Positions 15,049 through 23,701 are shown, numbered from the stretch's first letter. The stretch: 64,000 bases of DNA from Bacillus albus (GCF_001884185.1 NZ_MAOE01000035.1:124001-188000); one strand, 5' to 3'. The notes: generated from the letters alone by a model not told the origin. Numbers and translations are program-made.

Positions 15049-17766
15049 TTATTTTACTTCTAAATCAACATTTAAATTAGTTGTATTTCCAGCTGCATCT
15101 GTTGCTACAATATGAATTGTGTTTTTTCCTTGTTGTAATTGATTACGATCGAAATAAATTTCGTAGTTTTTCTCCCACGTGTTTAGGAATGCACTCTCCC
15201 ACACACCATTTCCGTTAATTTCATATTGCATTCTTACTGGAATACCAGGTGCTATCCAACCGGATTCTGTCATCCAATCTAGTAGAATATCATCAACGTT
15301 TCCTCTAATAACAAGATTTTCTTGATCAATTTCGTGTGTTAACTTAGGGGCTGTTCGGTCGATAAATACAGCTCCTGTTTGCTTTGTTTCTCCGCCAGAG
15401 TTCGAAGCAACAGCTTCGATTTGGTACAAGCCATCAGGCAACGGAGATCCGTCTGTTTTTGTACCATTCCATTTGAAAGATTTATAACCCGGTGTTTCGT
15501 TTTTACCTTGATATACTGCACCTTGATATGTCACACTGTCTTTCGTAATTAAATTGGCATGAAACGCTATATCCTCAACTGGTGTAACTAAATAGTAATT
15601 GATTAGGTTGTCATCCAGTATTTTGTCATTATTTGGACTGAAAGTAGAATTAACGATTTCAAGGCCGTCAATACGCTTGTACTCTTTTGGATCAATGCTA
15701 AATGTAAATGGAATACGCATTTCTTCTGTTTTCCCTTGTTCTTTTACATATAGATTTCCTGTATATACGCCTTGTGGTAAGGAGCTATCTACAGTAATAG
15801 TAAAAGGCTTTTCGATGCTACTATTTGGTTTCAAACTAATCGAAGAAGGGAAAGAAGTCTGGATTTTTGTTTTTGTATCTAGTAATTCTATACGAGTCGA
15901 AAAGTTTTTCTTTTTGCTAGAAAGATTTTGTAACGTAATATTTTGTGTTAGTTTTAATTTTCTATTATTTGGTTTAATAAGACCGAAACTTACGTTGTTC
16001 GGTTTCACTAGCGCGTCTGTTTGAGCTGCTTTTGGAACGTTAATTAAACCAGATCCTTGTGCCATGACAGGATATGTATTTTCATTGACATCCTTTAATG
16101 TTTTTGCAGTGTTGGCAAGAGCAGCTTTCAATTGTTCTGTCGTCCAATCAGGATGCATTTGACGTAGTAAGGCAATGGCTCCTGCTACTTGTGGCGCAGC
16201 CATACTTGTTCCGTTGTGAGATTCATATCCGCCTCTTGGTACCGTACTAGTAATTTGTACGCCAGGTGCAACAACATCAGGTTTTATGAGCCAACTTCCT
16301 TGTGATGGTCCTCTTGAACTGAAGTTACCAATCAGTTCGGTTTTATTTGGTTGTCCAATCTTTATGTTTTTCTTTCGTTTTGCAATTAAATTTTTCAACT
16401 CTTCGCCATTTGCATTTGATAGTTGCATAACTGGAAGAGCTATGTCTGCACGTCCGAAATATTCTGGCATAAGATCAATTTCTTTTTCATTAGAAATTAA
16501 TAGCACGCCAAGAGCACCAGCTTGTTTCGCTTGTTCTGCTTTTACTAATGCGCTTGAAGTTCCTTGTAAAACAAGGACGAACTTTCCTTTCACATCTTGT
16601 TTAGCGTAATCGCTTGAATTACCGTAGCCAACATATACAAGCTGAGCATCGTTTCCTACTTGGAAATCTGCTTTTGATAACGGTAAGCCTTGGTAAGATT
16701 TATTAGAACCAGCTATTTGGAATGTTGGGAATGGAATAGAAACAGTAGATGCACCAACAGAGATGACGCTACTTGCGTTACCAGGAGCATCAACAGACCA
16801 AGGTTTTGGTCCATCATTTCCATTTGAAACGACTGCAGTAACACCAAGTTTTGCTGCGCGTTCTAACGTCATTGTTACAGGTTGATCAGGGACATTCAAA
16901 TCTTGACCGAGAGATAGATTTAGAACATCCGCACCATCTTGAATAGCGCGCTCAATACCTTGAATAATATCATCGGTCGTACCAGTGCCGCCATCATTCA
17001 TGACACGGTAAGCGAGTATAGAAGCGTTCGGGGCAATCCCCTTTATTTTTCCATTACCAGCAATAATCCCAGCTACATGAGTGCCGTGTACGTTGCCATC
17101 CATTGGATCATTATCTTCATCGACTGTATCGTAGCCGCCAATATAATTTGCTTGTAAATCAGGATGTGTATAGTCTACGCCTGAATCAATAACAGCGACT
17201 TTCATTCCTTTTCCATCAAGCGGTTTACCAGATGGATCTTTTAGTTTCCACGCTTCAGGTGCACCAACAGTAGGACCTCCAACGTTTGGTGTTTCTAAAT
17301 CCGCAGGGCTTTTTGCTGTTTCATGCAATTTATATGTTAAGTTTGGATAAACAGCTTTTACTTCAGGTAAAGAAGCTAAAGCAGCAACTTGATCTCCTGG
17401 GATAGAAATAGAGAATCCAGAAAATAACGTACTATACGTTTCTTTTATTTTTGCTTTCGGTGCTTTTTCTTTAATTTTCTTTGTCGTATCCTCATGTGCC
17501 TTTTTTAGTTGTGCATGGTATGATTGCACATTGCCATTTTTTAAATCTGGAGCATGTTGAATGTTACTTTGTGAAGCGAGCGGAGCATGTTGCAATTCTA
17601 CAATGACTGAAATTTCTTTTGATGTTTTTGTTTCAACATTTTGCGCGATTTTGTTTTCTCCCCATTGCTCAATATTGGCCTTTAACTGTGGACTAAATTG
17701 CTTCTCCTTTTGCAGCGATTCAGCATGCGCGCTTAAAGCTCCAAAACTAGAAAAGACAAGCGCCAT
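15049..17766 (-). CDS. Secreted subtilisin-like serine protease, Vpr-like
   Basis: A 905-residue S8 protease from the first in-frame ATG. Residues 1-15 are the end of a signal peptide (FGALSAHA), then an inhibitor I9-type propeptide (about 50-145). The catalytic triad is Asp194 (AVIDSGVDYTHPDL), His227 (HGTHVAGIIAG) and Ser521 (NGTSMAAPQVAG). A PA domain is inserted at about 370-470, and C-terminal beta-sandwich modules follow. This is the minor extracellular protease Vpr layout. Start problem: the ATG at 17795, spaced correctly after AGGGGGAG, is one base out of frame because the following A-run has six A. With seven A the N-terminus would read MKKTTSALLSMALVFSS, an ideal signal peptide. Confidence 0.88.
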   Translation of the reverse strand: MALVFSSFGALSAHAESLQKEKQFSPQLKANIEQWGENKIAQNVETKTSKEISVIVELQHAPLASQSNIQHAPDLKNGNVQSYHAQLKKAHEDTTKKIKEKAPKAKIKETYSTLFSGFSISIPGDQVAALASLPEVKAVYPNLTYKLHETAKSPADLETPNVGGPTVGAPEAWKLKDPSGKPLDGKGMKVAVIDSGVDYTHPDLQANYIGGYDTVDEDNDPMDGNVHGTHVAGIIAGNGKIKGIAPNASILAYRVMNDGGTGTTDDIIQGIERAIQDGADVLNLSLGQDLNVPDQPVTMTLERAAKLGVTAVVSNGNDGPKPWSVDAPGNASSVISVGASTVSIPFPTFQIAGSNKSYQGLPLSKADFQVGNDAQLVYVGYGNSSDYAKQDVKGKFVLVLQGTSSALVKAEQAKQAGALGVLLISNEKEIDLMPEYFGRADIALPVMQLSNANGEELKNLIAKRKKNIKIGQPNKTELIGNFSSRGPSQGSWLIKPDVVAPGVQITSTVPRGGYESHNGTSMAAPQVAGAIALLRQMHPDWTTEQLKAALANTAKTLKDVNENTYPVMAQGSGLINVPKAAQTDALVKPNNVSFGLIKPNNRKLKLTQNITLQNLSSKKKNFSTRIELLDTKTKIQTSFPSSISLKPNSSIEKPFTITVDSSLPQGVYTGNLYVKEQGKTEEMRIPFTFSIDPKEYKRIDGLEIVNSTFSPNNDKILDDNLINYYLVTPVEDIAFHANLITKDSVTYQGAVYQGKNETPGYKSFKWNGTKTDGSPLPDGLYQIEAVASNSGGETKQTGAVFIDRTAPKLTHEIDQENLVIRGNVDDILLDWMTESGWIAPGIPVRMQYEINGNGVWESAFLNTWEKNYEIYFDRNQLQQGKNTIHIVATDAAGNTTNLNVDLEVK

Positions 17767-17889
17767 ACTTAATAGTGCAGATGTAGTTTTTTCATTGAAA
17801 CTCCCCCTAATAAAAAAGTGCTAATATTCCAAAAATAATATTACAAATTTATCTCGAATTACATAATCGGATGTTAGATAAATTATATT

Positions 17890-17959
17890 TTCGACATAAT
17901 TCATACCAATCCTCTATGAATTTAAAATTTCTTGGGAAATTTTTTCTGATTATGTCGAA
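17890..17959. promoter_or_regulatory. Inverted repeat in the divergent region before the protease and TolB-like genes
   Basis: TTCGACATAAT (17890-17900) and ATTATGTCGAA (17949-17959) are perfect 11-bp inverted copies 48 bases apart, each flanked by CATACC or GGTATG. A small stem AAATTTC/GGAAATTT lies between. They may be paired sites for a regulator of one or both divergent genes; I do not recognise the protein. Confidence 0.45.
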
Positions 17960-18023
17960 TAGGTATGTTTTACATATTGTAGGTGGACATTGAGGAATGC
18001 TATGAGGGAAATGGAGGGGTGTT

Positions 18024-19262
18024 ATGAAACGGTTTATAGTAAGCGTTGGTACAATGTTAGTCGTATTTTTATGTTCAACCATTAATAGTAGCGCAGAAAA
18101 TAATGAAGCGAAAATTGCTTTTATTCGTCATCATGACCTCTGGATTAAAGTTGATGGAAAAGAAAAACAACTTACAAAAGGAGAGTATATAACAGGGCCA
18201 AAGTGGTCTCATGATGGAGAGTGGCTGGCATATGTAAAAGGAAAGAAACAAGGTAGTCTTGAGTTATATCGGCTGAAAGATGGAAAGAAAGTTACGCCGT
18301 TTCACTCAGAAGCATCGAATTATCAATGGTCACCAACAGAAAATATAATTGCATTTATATTTACAGGTACATTAAATACATTTGATGTAGAAAAAAAGAA
18401 TACAGATTTTGAAAATGTATCGGCAGGTGTAGGAGATTATGCATGGTATCCTGATGGAAAGAAGTTTTTTGTATCCTCTGAAGCACACTTACTTCCAACA
18501 GGATGGACAGGGGCTCAGCTATATGAAGTGCAAAAAGATGCACATATGAATCCTCACAAAATGAAGCATTTGTATGCATTACCAAATGAACATGATGATT
18601 TCCTAGCATTAGTTGCAAGTGGCTTTCAGTGGTCGCCAGATCAAAAATGGATTTCATTTTTAGCAGTACCGACAGCTTCATGGTCAGCTGATAGCAATAC
18701 GCTTTGCTTAGTTCGTGCAGATGGTAGTCGTTTTGAAAAGGTAGATCAAATGTTATTAAACACACAATGGTTCAAATGGACGCCAGCCAACAATATATTG
18801 GCCTATATTGAAGGAAGCGGGAGAGTTGCGTTAGAGAATAAACATTTAAAAGTAAAAGAATTGCCAGCACTTCAGCAGAACGCATTTACACCGAAAGGAT
18901 ATGTCGATTGGGATTTTACATGGAAGAACGATAACGTAATTATCGTTTCACGAGCAAAAGAGGCGGGGATAGAAACTCCACCAGAAAAAAGACCACTACC
19001 ATCTTTATATGAGATTGATAGTACAAGCGACGAACAACATCGAATCACAAAGCCACCTCATAGGCAAGGAGATTATCATCCGCTCTTCATGAATAAGAGT
19101 AATCAATTAATATGGATACGTTCAGACCGTAAGAAAGCGGATGTATGGCTTGCTCATAAAGATGGAAAGCATGAAATGAAGTGGATTGAAAATATAGATG
19201 TACCAGAGTGGTATTATGAGAAATGGAATTGGCAACATGTTATCTCGGTGAAAGAAGAATAG
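18024..19262 (+). CDS. Secreted TolB-like beta-propeller protein
   Basis: A 412-residue protein with an N-terminal signal peptide (VSVGTMLVVFLCSTINSSAE) and TolB/PD40-type propeller blades. Repeated features are GPKWSHDGEWLAYVKG, NYQWSPTENIIAFIF, DYAWYPDGKKFFV, GFQWSPDQKWISFLA and QWFKWTPANNILAYIEG, each a W-x-P/H-x-G-x-x-hydrophobic pattern. Gram-positive relatives have no known Tol system, so the role is unknown; ligand or cell-wall binding outside the membrane is possible. It is divergent from the S8 protease and ends in a strong bidirectional terminator. Confidence 0.8.
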   Translation: MKRFIVSVGTMLVVFLCSTINSSAENNEAKIAFIRHHDLWIKVDGKEKQLTKGEYITGPKWSHDGEWLAYVKGKKQGSLELYRLKDGKKVTPFHSEASNYQWSPTENIIAFIFTGTLNTFDVEKKNTDFENVSAGVGDYAWYPDGKKFFVSSEAHLLPTGWTGAQLYEVQKDAHMNPHKMKHLYALPNEHDDFLALVASGFQWSPDQKWISFLAVPTASWSADSNTLCLVRADGSRFEKVDQMLLNTQWFKWTPANNILAYIEGSGRVALENKHLKVKELPALQQNAFTPKGYVDWDFTWKNDNVIIVSRAKEAGIETPPEKRPLPSLYEIDSTSDEQHRITKPPHRQGDYHPLFMNKSNQLIWIRSDRKKADVWLAHKDGKHEMKWIENIDVPEWYYEKWNWQHVISVKEE

Positions 19263-19299
19263 AAAACCTGCCTAAAAGATAATTTTAGGCAGGTTTTTT
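19263..19299. terminator. bidirectional terminator
   Basis: A 15-bp perfect stem AAAACCTGCCTAAAA (19263-19277) with TTTTAGGCAGGTTTT (19283-19297). It lies between the convergent TolB-like and DUF4023-like genes. Confidence 0.95.
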
Positions 19300-19303
19300 A
19301 TTG

Positions 19304-19426
19304 TTATTTATGTGTTTTATTTGGCTTCTTTTTCGCTGGGTTTCCGTTCCCCTGAAGTTTTCTATTTTGTTCATCTTTTGCTTGTTTTTCATGCAGCGTA
19401 TCTAAAAAATCATTCGAGTTACTCAT
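19304..19426 (-). CDS. Small DUF4023-like protein
   Basis: A 40-residue, very hydrophilic protein: MSNSNDFLDTLHEKQAKDEQ followed by a lysine- and proline-rich tail ending in NPAKKKPNKTHK. The start sits 8 bases after GGAGGG and the stop abuts the shared terminator, so it looks like a real gene. The features resemble the small DUF4023 proteins of Bacillus, which have no assigned function. Confidence 0.78.
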   Translation of the reverse strand: MSNSNDFLDTLHEKQAKDEQNRKLQGNGNPAKKKPNKTHK

Positions 19427-19495
19427 TTTTCTATCCCTCCTTTCATTTCGTCCTAATTACTATAACCATTTAGGAGGACAATCATGAGATAAAAG

Positions 19496-19834
19496 TTAAG
19501 CGCTTAATTTTCTTCGGTAGTATATGTAAAAGATGCCATACGTAATAAATAGCATAAATAAAATTTGTAACTCTATATTTTCTTTTAAAATAGTTGCGAT
19601 AGAAGATGGTAAGTAAGGTGATGTATTGTTTGTTTCTACACCTAACCATTTGTTTAAGAGGTTAATGGTACAAAACATAAAAACACCGGACCAGCTTGCA
19701 ATAATTGCTTTCTGTTTAATTTTTGTTTCACGTTCATCATCTGTAATCCAAGGATTAGCAGTTTTATCACTGCTAAAAAATCCGTTTATATATCCCCATA
19801 TAATCATGCCAATTAAGATGGTTATCCATTTCAT
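19496..19834 (-). CDS. Small membrane protein of unknown function
   Basis: A 112-residue protein with three hydrophobic segments: WITILIGMIIWGYINGFF near the N-terminus, SWSGVFMFCTINLLNKWLG in the middle, and ILFMLFITYGIFYIYY at the C-terminus, with a charged DDERETKIKQK loop. The ATG at 19834 lies downstream of GAGAGGAG; the much longer upstream frame has no ribosome binding site and no sensible composition. I recognise no family. It is divergent from the histidine phosphatase gene. Confidence 0.7.
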   Translation of the reverse strand: MKWITILIGMIIWGYINGFFSSDKTANPWITDDERETKIKQKAIIASWSGVFMFCTINLLNKWLGVETNNTSPYLPSSIATILKENIELQILFMLFITYGIFYIYYRRKLSA

Positions 19835-20004
19835 ATGTATGCTTCTCCTCTCTCTTGTAAAAAGTATTTTACATATATAATTGTAATGTTTTCCAATTTG
19901 TTGTGTCAAACCTTTTTTACATATCAGTTTTGTATATAGCAGGAATAAAGGATCAAATAGGGAAGAAATATGTAAGAGGATTTCATAGTGAGAGGAGAAT
20001 GGGT

Positions 20005-20607
20005 ATGAAACTCGTCTTTGTTCGGCACGGTGAAGGAGAACATACAAAAGATTTGCCGGCAAGTTTACAAATGCTGAATCCATCATTAACGGATGAGGGA
20101 AGGGATCAGGCTGGATTCATTCAATACAATGTACCATTACAGGAAACGGATATATTAATCGCTAGCCCTACACTTAGAACTTTACAAACGGCGGCGATAT
20201 GGAGTGAGAAAGTAGCTTGTCAAAAAATCGTCCATCCATATGCATCTCCACGTATTTTTCCTTATCGAGAAGGAGCAAAAACATTACCATGTGACCACAT
20301 AGTAGATCAGGGGGTAATAACAAATTTATTTCCACATTTTTCGATAGAGAAAAGTACAAATAAACAGCTATGGACGGAAGGTATAAATACTATTTCAGAG
20401 AATCGTTTTCAGCAAATCGTAGATGAATTTCTTCTTTGGTGTTGTGAGCTAGGCGCTGAAAGAATTTGCATTGTATCTCACGACGGGACAATTACAGCAT
20501 ATAGGCAATATTTACAGAAAGTCGTTTTAACTAGATCAGATTTTTTGAAAGAAACGGGCATATATGAAATGGATTTATCTCATAAAATTCTGATTGATAA
20601 GGGCTGA
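20005..20607 (+). CDS. Histidine phosphatase (phosphoglycerate mutase-like)
   Basis: A 200-residue member of the histidine phosphatase superfamily. The phosphorylated His is in LVFVRHGEGEH, the second arginine in ASPTLRTLQTA, and the second catalytic His in ICIVSHDGTITAY. Substrate class cannot be read from sequence. The ATG at 20005 is 7 bases from GAGAGGAG; longer in-frame starts have no such site. The downstream caspase-like gene starts 19 bases after the stop, so the two probably form an operon ended by a strong terminator. Confidence 0.85.
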   Translation: MKLVFVRHGEGEHTKDLPASLQMLNPSLTDEGRDQAGFIQYNVPLQETDILIASPTLRTLQTAAIWSEKVACQKIVHPYASPRIFPYREGAKTLPCDHIVDQGVITNLFPHFSIEKSTNKQLWTEGINTISENRFQQIVDEFLLWCCELGAERICIVSHDGTITAYRQYLQKVVLTRSDFLKETGIYEMDLSHKILIDKG

Positions 20608-20625
20608 TTATAGGATGGGGGTTGT

Positions 20626-21162
20626 ATGTTGAATATTGCATTAGTAGTTGGCTTTAATTCTGATTTAGAGGCGCAATCAATCCGGGCATCACTTGAATAT
20701 TTTGGGGCAAAAGTTGTCACATATTGGATTGGTAGGCCAAAAGATTTCATAGATGTTCTTTCTGGAAATGCTTTGTATAACGATATAAATTATTTGGTTT
20801 TTTGCTTTCATGGTGAGGAAGGAAAGTTTGTCATGGAGGAGTTAGGTGAAGATATATATGAACAAGATGAACCGAGAGGATACTTTGGTGCAGAAGAAAT
20901 TTATAAATATGCAAAATTGCATAATACACATATTGTAAATAGCGGGTGTACGTTAGGGGAGCAAAAACTAGCAGAATCTTTTTTGCGTAGTGGGGCGAAA
21001 TCGTATATTGGATCGATAGATTATGTAGATGGGAATGCAGCACTTATGTTTACAATACGCTTATTTTATGGGCTTATTAGCTATGAAAAAACGTTAGAAG
21101 ATGCTTTTCAAGAGGCGAAATTAATCGATGAGGAGACACGTACATTTCAATTCTATAAATAG
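20626..21162 (+). CDS. Small caspase/CHAT-like protein
   Basis: A 178-residue soluble protein. Hydrophobic strand then His-Gly is seen in INYLVFCFHGEEG (His62), and a second strand then Cys in THIVNSGCTLGE (Cys108), followed by LAESFLRSGAKSYIGSIDYVDGNAALMFTIRLFYGLI. The order strand-HG, strand-C, then G-A-x-S-Y-I-G-S with a late hydrophobic helix is that of clan CD cysteine peptidases, especially CHAT domains. It consists of that core alone, with no repeats or effector domain. It lies 19 bases after a histidine phosphatase gene. Peptidase activity is unproven, and the assignment is from motif pattern only. Confidence 0.6.
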   Translation: MLNIALVVGFNSDLEAQSIRASLEYFGAKVVTYWIGRPKDFIDVLSGNALYNDINYLVFCFHGEEGKFVMEELGEDIYEQDEPRGYFGAEEIYKYAKLHNTHIVNSGCTLGEQKLAESFLRSGAKSYIGSIDYVDGNAALMFTIRLFYGLISYEKTLEDAFQEAKLIDEETRTFQFYK

Positions 21163-21166
21163 AAAA

Positions 21167-21203
21167 AACACGTTTATTCTATATTCGAATAAACGTGTTT
21201 CAC
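21167..21203 (+). terminator. terminator after the caspase-like gene
   Basis: AAACACGTTTATTC (21167-21180) pairs perfectly with GAATAAACGTGTTT (21187-21200). A-runs precede it, so it could work in both directions. Confidence 0.85.
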
Positions 21204-21291
21204 ATTTAACTCACAATTTTTTTACATTTTCTTCAATGAAAACCATTATCACTTATGGTATGATATGTTCAAGTTTTTACGGGGAATAGAA

Positions 21292-21399
21292 GTTACTATA
21301 TAAACGTTAGTTTTCAATGTTTCATACACATGTCACGAATTATTCATAATTAACGTTTGTAAAATAAGTAACTAATGTTATTATATTAACTGTAACTAA
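21292..21399. promoter_or_regulatory. GTAACTAA-type repeats upstream of the second DoxX gene
   Basis: GTAACTAA occurs at 21368-21375 and 21392-21399, a 24-base period, and the inverted form GTTACT occurs at 21292-21297. The first direct copy falls in the spacer of a possible promoter (TTGTAA at 21356 and TATTAT at 21378). The layout suggests an operator cluster; HxlR/YodB-like regulators use similar TTACT/AGTAA half sites, but this is inference. Confidence 0.45.
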
Positions 21400-21425
21400 C
21401 TTAATTACAACTTTAGGAGGAAGAT

Positions 21426-21926
21426 ATGGTTATTCAATTTTTAAGAGAAAACAAAGCAGTTTCTTTTGTGTTAGCAGTAATTCGAGTGTATCTTGGTTAC
21501 ACATGGTTAATGGCTGGAATCGGTAAACTACAAGGAAAAGGATTCGATGCAACTGGTTATTTACAAGGTGCAATTGAAAAATCTAAAGGAGCACAACCGG
21601 CTGTTCAATCTTGGTGGGCATCATTTTTACAAGATTTCGCAATTCCAAACGTTGATCTATTTAATACACTTGTAATGTGGGGAGAAATTTTAGTTGGAAT
21701 TGGTTTAATTGTAGGCTGTTTAACAAAAACGGCGGTCTTTTTCGGCCTTGTAATGAACTTTTCCTATATGCTTAGTGGGTCAATTGGTGTAAACCCTGAA
21801 ATGGTTATTCTATCAATGTTCGTTCTAGTCTCTGGCATGAATGCTGGTAAATTTGGAATAGATGGTTTCGTTATTCCGAAAGTATTAGGGTCAAAAACTC
21901 AAAAACGCCAAAAGCAAGCTGCTTAA
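21426..21926 (+). CDS. DoxX-family membrane protein
   Basis: A 166-residue DoxX protein with four hydrophobic helices, including VIRVYLGYTWLMAGIGKLQGKGF, NTLVMWGEILVGIGLIVGCLTKTAVFFGLVMNFSYMLSG and MVILSMFVLVSGMNAGKFGIDGF. It is longer than the catD-like protein at 11506, with an extra loop at residues 40-70. DoxX proteins take part in thiol or quinone stress and membrane redox functions in several bacteria; the role here is unknown. The start follows TTAGGAGGAAG. It has its own repeat-rich upstream region and terminator. Confidence 0.82.
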   Translation: MVIQFLRENKAVSFVLAVIRVYLGYTWLMAGIGKLQGKGFDATGYLQGAIEKSKGAQPAVQSWWASFLQDFAIPNVDLFNTLVMWGEILVGIGLIVGCLTKTAVFFGLVMNFSYMLSGSIGVNPEMVILSMFVLVSGMNAGKFGIDGFVIPKVLGSKTQKRQKQAA

Positions 21927-21933
21927 TATATGA

Positions 21934-21966
21934 AAGCGGGTATCTCAAAATGAGATACCCGCTTAT
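21934..21966. terminator. bidirectional terminator
   Basis: A 14-bp perfect stem AAGCGGGTATCTCA / TGAGATACCCGCTT with a three-base loop, between the convergent DoxX and hydrolase genes. Confidence 0.9.
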
Positions 21967-21967
21967 G

Positions 21968-22852
21968 TTATTTTTCAACTTTGATTGGATTGTTCTTAAA
22001 GAATTCTTTTACATATCCTACAAATTCTTGTGGCTCTTGACGAAATGGTGCATGATAACCTTTTTCGATAATATGGAAAGTACTATTTTTTAAGAATTGA
22101 TGATACGTTTCTCCTTCTTTCCAAGAAACACTACTATCATGTCTTCCCCATATAATTAAGGTTGGTTGTTTCAGTTCATTTGCATTGATTTGAAGACGTC
22201 TCGGCCATAATTTCATTTTATTGTAATGCTCTTCATCGTTACGTTTAAATTTCACTTTGCTCTCATCATAATCTGCAATAGCAGAAACGGTATTTAAATC
22301 GGTCGACAACTGTGGTTTTGGTGAACCTTGTTTATTAACGAATGTATGAGGACCGCCTGTAGCATCAGTTAAAATAAGGTGGGTAACGGCTTCAGGATAT
22401 AAATATGTTAAATTAAGGGAGATTTCTCCGCCCATTGAGTGTCCTAGTATCGCAAACGAATCATAACCTAGTTTTTTCATTAATTTATAATACAAATTTG
22501 CATGGGTTGGGAAAGAATAATAAAAATCCATCGGTTTAGATGAGCGTCCGAATCCTAAAGCATCTACAGAAATAATTGTATGATCTTTCGCTAAGTCTGA
22601 ATAAATCTTTTGAAAACCATCTGACGATCCTCCAAATCCATGGATCATAAGTAAAGGTGGCTGTTCATTACCAATCTTTTTAAAGTAAATGGTTTGCCCA
22701 TCTATTTCTACCATTTTTTCCTCGGTAGCTAGTTTCGCTGTAAGTGTATTTTTAACTTGTTTTACTTGTTCTACTGGCTTTTCTGCTGCACTACATCCTA
22801 CTAATAGTGTAAGAGTAAGACAACCTACCATAAAATAGCTAAATCGCTTCAA
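21968..22852 (-). CDS. Alpha/beta hydrolase lipoprotein
   Basis: A 294-residue surface-anchored hydrolase. The signal peptide ends in the lipobox LLVGC (Cys20). The alpha/beta fold has the oxyanion region MIHGFGGSSDGF, the nucleophile Ser in ILGHSMGGE, the acid Asp in IIWGRHDSSVSW, and His in IEKGYHAPFRQEP, so the full triad is present. The substrate is unknown; an esterase or lipase-like role outside the cell membrane is likely. The start follows GGGGACACC on the minus strand, 15 bases after the acetyltransferase stop, so the two genes may be co-transcribed. Confidence 0.87.
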   Translation of the reverse strand: MKRFSYFMVGCLTLTLLVGCSAAEKPVEQVKQVKNTLTAKLATEEKMVEIDGQTIYFKKIGNEQPPLLMIHGFGGSSDGFQKIYSDLAKDHTIISVDALGFGRSSKPMDFYYSFPTHANLYYKLMKKLGYDSFAILGHSMGGEISLNLTYLYPEAVTHLILTDATGGPHTFVNKQGSPKPQLSTDLNTVSAIADYDESKVKFKRNDEEHYNKMKLWPRRLQINANELKQPTLIIWGRHDSSVSWKEGETYHQFLKNSTFHIIEKGYHAPFRQEPQEFVGYVKEFFKNNPIKVEK

Positions 22853-22867
22853 TTAGGTGTCCCCTTT

Positions 22868-23701
22868 CTAACATAACGCTGTATCTATCATAGCAAATAG
22901 CATATTACGATTTCCAGGAAGTTGGCTACCATTTTTTATCATAAGAGGTGAAAGGAGCGTTTCTTGGAAATCTTCTGTTTGAAGAAATTTACGAAATAAA
23001 AATTGTGAATGGGGGACATCAATCCTTACTGTGCCACTCCAACATTCACAGATCGTCTTGAATAATTGAATAGCATCCTTCCCTTGCTTTGCGATAAGAG
23101 GATTGACGCATAATATATTACCTTTTTGTATACATAAGGAAAAAGCTTCTATACAGTTATTTCTCTCAATTTTAAAAGAGTGGCTAGTTCTTGGTAATAG
23201 CGATGAATAAAGGAAAGAACGATTAGTACCAGTTGTAATTTGATCAAGAGAAATAAGTGATACAAGATCTTCTTCTTTCACTTGTTGCGTATGAGTAATA
23301 TGTGTTTTAGTAGTTTGTTTCTCAAAACGATGAATCGTCGTTACTGTTTGAAATCCGCATGATGTATAAAGAGGCTCGCCAGCTTTTGTTGCAATAAGTG
23401 CAATTGGTTGTTTTGGATGAGCGAGTGCTAAGCAATGATTTAACAAAGTACGCCCGATGCCCTGGCCTTGAAAATCAGGATGGACGATTAACATGCCAAT
23501 AGTAGAAAAACTATCTTTAAAAGGAAATACTCCTCCAGCTGCAAGCAGTTTATTTTCATGCATATAACCGATAAGTGTGCCAAGAGCAAGGTACATTTCG
23601 AATTGTTTTTTCATAAATGTTTTATCTTGTAACCATCCAACAGCTTTACAAAGGTCGAGTAGATCAAAAATAAAAGATTCATCTAGCTGTATTGTTTTCA
23701 T
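22868..23701 (-). CDS. GNAT acetyltransferase with C-terminal extension
   Basis: A 277-residue protein. The N-terminal half is a GNAT domain with acetyl-CoA loop MLIVHPDFQGQGIGRTLLNHCLALA and YTSCGFQTVTTIHRFE. The C-terminal 130 residues form a second, degenerate GNAT-like or sterol-carrier-like half as in other acetyltransferases of this size. The ATG at 23701 lies 5 bases after GGGGAG; a further in-frame ATG at 23716 precedes that site. The substrate is unknown. Confidence 0.83.
   Translation of the reverse strand: MKTIQLDESFIFDLLDLCKAVGWLQDKTFMKKQFEMYLALGTLIGYMHENKLLAAGGVFPFKDSFSTIGMLIVHPDFQGQGIGRTLLNHCLALAHPKQPIALIATKAGEPLYTSCGFQTVTTIHRFEKQTTKTHITHTQQVKEEDLVSLISLDQITTGTNRSFLYSSLLPRTSHSFKIERNNCIEAFSLCIQKGNILCVNPLIAKQGKDAIQLFKTICECWSGTVRIDVPHSQFLFRKFLQTEDFQETLLSPLMIKNGSQLPGNRNMLFAMIDTALC

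Noticed and set aside
19835-20086. Extended minus-strand frame before the small membrane protein
   Set aside because: There is no ribosome binding site, it overlaps the divergent phosphatase gene, and its composition does not look like a real N-terminus.
21237-21251. Fur-like box TGAAAACCATTATCA upstream of the second DoxX gene
   Set aside because: Only one half matches well, it lies 175 bases from the gene and upstream of the likely promoter, and no iron-related gene follows.
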